Shown here in pieces: positions 58,901 to 64,000 of a stretch of DNA of 64,000 nucleotides; position 1 is the stretch's first letter, and each line of letters begins with the position of its first letter. A program made the position numbers and the translations under genes. The notes beneath the pieces are model-generated. The model saw only the letters and a program-made list of their open reading frames with translations. It made no database searches and had not been told where the DNA came from. Source of the stretch: Apostichopus japonicus (Eukaryota > Echinodermata > Holothuroidea > Aspidochirotida > Stichopodidae); contig NC_092570.1 of assembly GCF_037975245.1 (NCBI RefSeq), positions 6,553,001-6,617,000 of the forward strand. The letters run 5' to 3'.

Positions 58901-61900
58901 GGCAAAGTTTAGATTTGCTTTTTTGTCACAAGCTAAAGCGAAATGTTCTGTTTTCAGCAGGGCTTTTCTATAAGCAGCCTATGGGTCAAATCTGAAATGT
59001 GAAAGAATTTAGTCCTGCATTAGAAAACCAAGAGTGGTCCTTGATCTTGCACCAATCATAGGTCAAGTTTATCATAATAATTTTTTTTAATTTCATTGAA
59101 ATTACGAATGAATTTTTCTGTAATTATCAAGCTGCCAAGTAGGTTTTTTACAAGATTATGTGAAATGTTTTAAATTGGAAGTTATTTGACAGGATTTTAA
59201 TCACATCCCTATGAATGCATCTGGCAACAGGAGACTTAGTGACGTAACCATGGTAATCGAGCCGTAAATGTCATTCATTTAAATGCCAATGTTTAAATCA
59301 TTATTCACTGAAGATAATAATATTGTTATGACACAAGTTGCATTTTAATGAAATTCTAAATGCAGAAGACCTTTGTTTACAAGTTCGTTTATTTTAATCA
59401 AGCTGACAACTAGACTGTTTACAATGTTACATAAATGTTATAAATGCAAGTTATTTGTCTGGAATTTAATGACATTCTAGGAATGCATCTGGCAACAGGA
59501 GAGTTAGTGATGTAATCAAGCAAGATTTTCAAATGTTTTGGTAGTTCAAGGACAAATATAGCAACAATATTATAAATAAGAATGTAAAGGTTTTAAAGAA
59601 CCAGAACCAACTGTTGAAGCCAGCCACCTCTCACCACCATCACCACCACCACTCAACGCCTCCTCCAACCCTCAAAACATGCTATCTTCCTGTTACCGTA
59701 CGGCGTACAGCCACGTTTCTCTCCGACCCGGCCCACAAAGTTCAAACTTAAAAAATCTCAACTTTTCTGATCTCTCACTTTAGGAGTCTTATATTTACCG
59801 GTCAGGGGCATTTGCCCCTGGCTCGCTGAAGCGCCATTCGGCTTTTACAAGACAATCAGTCAGTTTTGAAGACAGTCTGCGGTGATGACATAACGTACCA
59901 CCTTCTGAGAGTTTAAACAAGTGTGTGATGTGGCACATCGTCTCCCACAAGAATTCTCCTTTAAGACCGGGATAGCTTAGTTTGTGGAGAGAGAACTTGC
60001 ATCTCAAGATCACTGGTCTATGATTTGCTAAAATGTTCTATTTACTTTATAATTCATCTTTTTACAGAGGACTGCTTGCGATATGCAGCAGGGCTCATAT
60101 CTGACTATCTCCATCCAAGTTTAAGCAAAAAGATGTTTTCTAATCTAGGGTAAGTTTTATAATCAGAAAGTCTGACAAGAATTTATATCTGATAAATGAG
60201 ACATGGATCCCTTGAAGCTATACAAAACCAATTTGATCTGTCATTCTGTAATAGGCAATTGGAGAATGGAAATGTTGCCCTCTATGTGGGAACGATATGA
60301 AGAAACTGGATGAATTGCTGTGAACTTGAACTTATTTGCTATGCCTAGTTTTATTGTGCAAATTCTTGCAATCGCCCATGTGCAAGGTAGATATTTTAAT
60401 ATTGATGAAGTGAAAATGTTTATAATCATGCCTCTCTGTAAAATCCAGCTGATGACATTGTAGCAAGGATACCATATTAAAAACTACCTAAAATCTATTG
60501 TTTACAGCTGTGGTTCCTATTAGGCCAAGTCTGGCCTGCGACATTTTCAATACAGCCTGTGAGAAGACATATCAACCCACAATCATGCACTAATCGTAAA
60601 AATGTCTTAGGCTTGAACATGATATCCCCCTACCCTGCAGGCTGCACATCACTCATTCTATGTGCTGTGAGATTTGGGTTCTCTCTGGGCCCCTTGCTCC
60701 GACCAAGGTTTTTCTCTGGCCGTAGTAGGAAAGTAATTGGGGACCCTTGTTGACAGTTATGTAATCATATTGACAGAACCAAATTTAAGTAAACAGAAAC
60801 AGAAGGGGATGGTGTCTCATGTCTTCTCATCGATCCGCAATTTGTTAATTAATTAATAACTAATTAGCCTGACCAGGCAGGAAATCAATCAGATGTTTGC
60901 AATCACATTTTACAGCAATTATTTCATCTTTGTTTCCATTTTGAAATGATGCTTGCATCTTTGTTTCAGAATCAAAGAAGAAACCACAAAAGGAAAAAAG
61001 GTGTCTGAAAATGGAAACAAGATTGAAGAAGAAACCACGAATGGAAAAAGGCGGCCGGATGAAAATGGACACAAAGCTGAAGAAGAACCACCTCTAAAAG
61101 TAGGCTTTTTTTCACAGAGTTTTGTTTTTCCATTTTCATAATTTGAAATATATTTTTGTGTGTTTCATGCTGTGTTTGACTAATTTCATTCAATACCATT
61201 TTTGTTTGATTCTTTTACCCACAATTATGGATGCCAGTTGATGGATGTTTGTTGACACTGATTTGCTTCGAGAAGTTCGCCCAGTTGTGTGTGGTACAAG
61301 CTGTTTCCAAAATATTGTATGGTTCAAACTGTTTGGCTCAATTTTATATGTGTTGTCTTTGCCATTCTAAGTGAGCATTTATTGGTTTACACACATTTTC
61401 TTGTGTTTCAATGGGTAGTTTTGTTAACATTGTTTGCTGTAGCTGTTGGCACAGTTGTTTGGGAGTGGTACAAGCTGTTTGCCACAATATTACATTGTTC
61501 AAACTGTTTGCTTATTAAATTTTCATTCGTGACCATCACTGGTTGCTCACTTGTATGTGAGAAAGGCTGTATATTTTAAATTTAATTTGGGGCAGGCAAA
61601 TATTGGCATTATTTCAACTTTCACAAGTGGTGCTTCTTAAATATGATTAGCGGCAAGCTGTTTTCCAAGAGGATTTGATACATGCTGCTTTTGCCCAATT
61701 TTGTGCGTAAAATGGTATGCTTTGGTAATGGCTTGGTAATGGTGTGGAGCGGACACATAGACGTGGTGCATTGTAGTGCCCCAGGAGTGATTGCTTGAAT
61801 TGTGCACACACATTGATGTGTGGGTGTGACAAGTTACCAATGACCAGGTGTTCAGTTGTAAAGTCTTGTGAGGGGGCCTTGGCATCTCACAAGACTGTAA

Positions 61901-62944
61901 ACCTTTAACTTTGAATATGATTTGTAGAGCTACAGCTATGATTCCCTAGTTACAGTCTGCTTTGTCTTAGTTTTGGAACATGGCAGACTAATAGTCTGAG
62001 TACAATAAGAATTCGAATACAACAAGAATTCGAGTACAACAAGAATTCGAGTACAAATAGAATTCGATTACAATAAGAGTACAACAAGAATCCGAGTAAA
62101 ATAAGAGTACAACAAGAATCCGAGTACAATAAAATTTGAGTACAATAAAAGTACAACAAGAATCCGAGTACAATAAGAGTACAACAAGAATCCGAGTAGA
62201 ATGAGAGTACAACAAGAATCCAAGTACAATAAGAGTAAAACAAGAATCCGAGTACAACAAAAATCTTAGTACAATAAGAGTACAATAAGAATTTGAATAC
62301 AATAAAAATTTGAGTACAATAAGAGTACAATAAGAATTATAGTACAATAAGAATTGGGCTTGGTATAAATATGAGCACATGTGCAGGGCTGTATATGTAT
62401 CGGTGCAAGTACAGGGAATATTTACTGTTCAAATCTTGTGTAGCAGTTTGGAAGGCTCTAAACTTTGTCTCAGATTAAATAGTATGGTTACTGTGCGGAA
62501 AACCTGCTACACATGTTTGCACTTGATAGCAGCTTGCCCATTTTACATAGCATTTTGTGATGTGCTGACGGGGAAATTATTCACCATACAAAGTGTGTAA
62601 CCTTGCACAAGTTCCTATACAGTGTTTACTCTAAGAAATTTCCCATTGAGTCAAAATGGCTAATATCTGAACATTTGACTGACCAGAATCCTATACTTGA
62701 ATCAAGATACTCCAAGGATGAATTTAAATCCATCGAGCGGATTACGATTCTAGTAACTGAACCGACTCACTGCAAGTCTGTTACAAGCTATGTTTTGCGC
62801 AATGTCATGTGACTAAGTACCCCAATTGTCTTGTCTTATCTCAACGCTTGCTCTGATATATCTACACAGAAAGTTAGAAAGTCATCTTCCGAACCCGATG
62901 AAGATTACAGTCGATCGTTCTCAATGCCGGAAGTCAAAGCTGTG
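54502..62944 (+). CDS. RNASEH2B: Ribonuclease H2 subunit B, exons 1-9 (C-terminus beyond window)
   Basis: Accessory subunit of nuclear RNase H2, which removes ribonucleotides from DNA and degrades RNA-DNA hybrids; B pairs with C to scaffold catalytic A. Exons: 54502-54628, 55366-55446, 56096-56203, 57110-57189, 57594-57708, 58185-58352, 60068-60149, 60970-61099, 62870-62944, all in frame, 322 codons. Matching blocks: IIKLKHPKTG (about 60), FLICPKDKSIQEI and GSWFIDNTVQ (about 74-104, triple-barrel region), IDPLFLILPYL (about 115-125), FMELDQIV (about 136), YRYSEEKTLAWLKAKVE (about 178-194, winged-helix part), CLRYAAGLISDYL (about 228-240), DEDYSRSF (about 307). Exon 8 is Lys/Glu-rich with an internal repeat. 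The C-terminal PIP box seen in vertebrates must lie in a later exon. ATG 54,502 is first in this frame; ATG 54,532 (CCAATGG) has a better context and could be used instead. Confidence 0.93.
55896..55936. repeat. (TA)n microsatellite in RNASEH2B intron 2
   Basis: About sixteen TA dinucleotides followed by TTTATTTATTATT. Confidence 0.9.
56499..56726 (+). repeat. 228-bp polypurine-biased tract
   Basis: Almost all G and A on the plus strand (GGAGA, GGGGGA, AAAGAG words) with few pyrimidines. It lies in RNASEH2B intron 3, so the nascent RNA is purine-rich here. Confidence 0.8.
58359..58680 (-). mobile_element. tRNA-derived SINE with conserved 3' tail, minus orientation
   Basis: The minus strand reads as follows: tRNA-like head GAGCGTAGTGGCCAATTAGC, box B-like GGTTGGATTCC, central TGTGTCCTTGGTCAAGATGT, a region with GGTACCTGTGAGGTAA, and 3' end AAGCGCTTTGAGAGACC, then AAAGTGCTATATAAAAAGCA and (ATT)n. 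The AGCGCTTT...GCTATATAAA tail is typical of SINEs that borrow a LINE 3' end (family knowledge). It lies in RNASEH2B intron 6 and is the best-preserved full SINE in the window. Confidence 0.85.
59130..59520. repeat. Direct duplication, about 125 bp, offset about 268 bp
   Basis: Two segments share CAAGCTG, GAAGTTATTTG or its GCAAGTTATTTG variant, AATGCATCTGGCAACAGGAG and TTAGTGA-GTAA in order. They lie in RNASEH2B intron 6. Confidence 0.8.
61284..61530. repeat. Direct duplication, about 60 bp, offset 174 bp
   Basis: GTGGTACAAGCTGTTT and GTTCAAACTGTTTG occur twice with the same spacing, in RNASEH2B intron 8. Confidence 0.8.
61745..61912 (+). mobile_element. 3' fragment of the 43.7-kb SINE family
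   Basis: GTTACCAATGACCAGG, CAGTTGTAAAGT and ACTGTAAACCTTTAACTTTG match the 3' part of the SINE at 43,709-44,062. The tRNA head is absent. Confidence 0.6.
61998..62355. repeat. Minisatellite of GAGTACAAYAA / GAATYCGAGTACAACAA units
   Basis: About 358 bp of two interleaved unit lengths (11 and 17 bases) ending in ACAAYAA. On the minus strand the array has no stops in two frames and gives long LYSYCT-type ORFs, which are translation of the repeat and not genes. It lies in RNASEH2B intron 8. Confidence 0.9.
62428..62530 (+). repeat. Dispersed repeat shared with 22.6 kb
   Basis: TGTTCAAATCTTGTGTAGCA and the following blocks pair with 22,555-22,665. Confidence 0.5.
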
Positions 62945-63099
62945 GTGAGTGAATTTTGAATATTCAAGAGAGACTGTAAAATACTTATTAATGTGCACAA
63001 CCAAAAACAAATTTCCCATAATCCTGGAAAATTCATCTGTTGCATAATTAATTGGCATCAAGCATCCTTAGAAGCTAATTAAAACAAATTCATATCAGG

Positions 63100-63960
63100 G
63101 AAAATTATGGCAGACTAGATTTTTTATGATAGATAATTGATTTCTGATAATAAGAGATTGCTGATACTGCAATTCCAGTAAGGTTCTTCATTGACAAACT
63201 GAACAGACTCCGGGCCAGTCGTCTCAAAGTGCTCTTATTATTACCTACAAAAAAACCTGAATCCTTCGTAAATGTGTTTACTTGTTTTAAAGTATGTTTA
63301 AACAAAAATGTTTTACTTCTATTTATGTCATGTTCCTGTGCCATCAATAGAACCAAGAGGTCTGTTAAGTTACATATTTGCCAAAATGGATTAGAAAATT
63401 GTTTGGCACTCACGAATCAGTAATTTCAAGTAGAAAGCTTGGCGATACTAGTCTCAACAAGTGGAAATTTAATTTGGAAGAATTCTCTATACTTTTGTTG
63501 GAACTGCTGTAAACTACCAAACAAATTTAATGTGCTGATTAAAGCCACATTTTTTATCAACTTCACTTTCAAGCACTTCGTTGGCTCAGCCTCATATCGC
63601 AACAGATTGCACTCAACGTTGCCTCATTGTATATTAAGATCGAGGTGGGCGGTGGGAGTTGTTTCTGGGTCATTCCATGCTAAAATCACCAGATTTTCAA
63701 ACATGTCTTTAGGTGTGACACTTACAAAGTTTGCTGCAACTCCATCAGAGAGATTCATTTCACACAAAATAGAAGCAACTCTAAACTCTGGCAACCTTAT
63801 GAACAAACAGTTAAAGGGACTCTTAAGAAGTGTTATGCAAGGCTGTTCACTTTGCACCATTTTCTCCAGATGTTGGTTGCTAATAATTGGTACAAACCTG
63901 ACCATTTATGGGAGATTCACAGCCGCATTTCAACATCGTATTTGACCCCTTTAGGTCATT
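63100..63960. other. Unidentified segment with long ORFs, possible repeat
   Basis: Inside the intron after RNASEH2B exon 9, open frames of 168 codons (plus, 63,439-63,945) and 93 and 102 codons (minus, 63,624-63,905 and 63,105-63,413) coexist. The minus-strand frame includes MNLSDGVAANFVSV and LAWNDPETTPTAHLDL, which look more protein-like than the plus frame. No family was recognised. It could be a decayed mobile-element ORF. No function is assigned. Confidence 0.3.
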
Positions 63961-64000
63961 TTTTTTGTGTGGGTACATTTAGGTTATTTTTTTTCTCATT

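Noticed and set aside
61950-62380. ORFs of 126 and 130 codons on the minus strand
   Set aside because: They are open frames through an 11/17-bp minisatellite, with no unique sequence.

Overview
The window is animal nuclear DNA. It is AT-rich, with short exons, GT-AG introns and many dispersed repeats. The five recognisable genes are all conserved animal genes. tRNA-headed SINEs, short inverted-repeat (MITE-like) elements and long (TA)n tracts fit an invertebrate deuterostome, and an echinoderm is my best guess. That placement is inference, because no marker in the window fixes the species.

Layout, left to right. (1) 1-7,338, minus strand: the first coding exon of a YAP/Yorkie Hippo co-activator (TEAD-binding region, LATS-type serine site, start of WW domain 1). 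Its other exons must lie left of the window or went unseen. (2) 7.3-15.4 kb: intergenic, the densest repeat zone, with (TA)n tracts, a perfect-armed palindrome, twin tRNA-derived SINEs and a MITE. (3) 15.6-28.9 kb, plus strand: complete CENP-I (inner kinetochore), 16 coding exons, 708 aa. (4) 32.57-32.76 kb, minus strand: SMCO4, a 63-aa single-pass membrane protein in one coding exon. (5) 35.8-53.2 kb, minus strand: complete COG3 (Golgi tethering complex), 21 coding exons, 838 aa. (6) 54.5 kb to beyond the right edge, plus strand: RNASEH2B, nine coding exons (322 codons) with the C-terminal end missing. COG3 and RNASEH2B start head to head about 1.26 kb apart, with a CRE palindrome between them.

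The genes are unrelated housekeeping or signalling genes and form no operon or pathway. Every exon junction listed keeps the reading frame, and the two complete proteins are close to the human lengths (756 and 828 aa), which supports the models.

The most unusual structures are in COG3. The last intron opens directly into a 93-bp tandem array whose period is in exact register with the real 5' splice site, so every unit carries a decoy donor; the array also has a 5-unit higher-order period and a hairpin with compensatory changes. Exons 3 and 15 each have a decayed duplicate just upstream, with acceptor site kept and reading frame broken. One intron holds a 1.2-kb PIF/Harbinger-type element with 28-bp TIRs, TTA target duplication and a transposase remnant.
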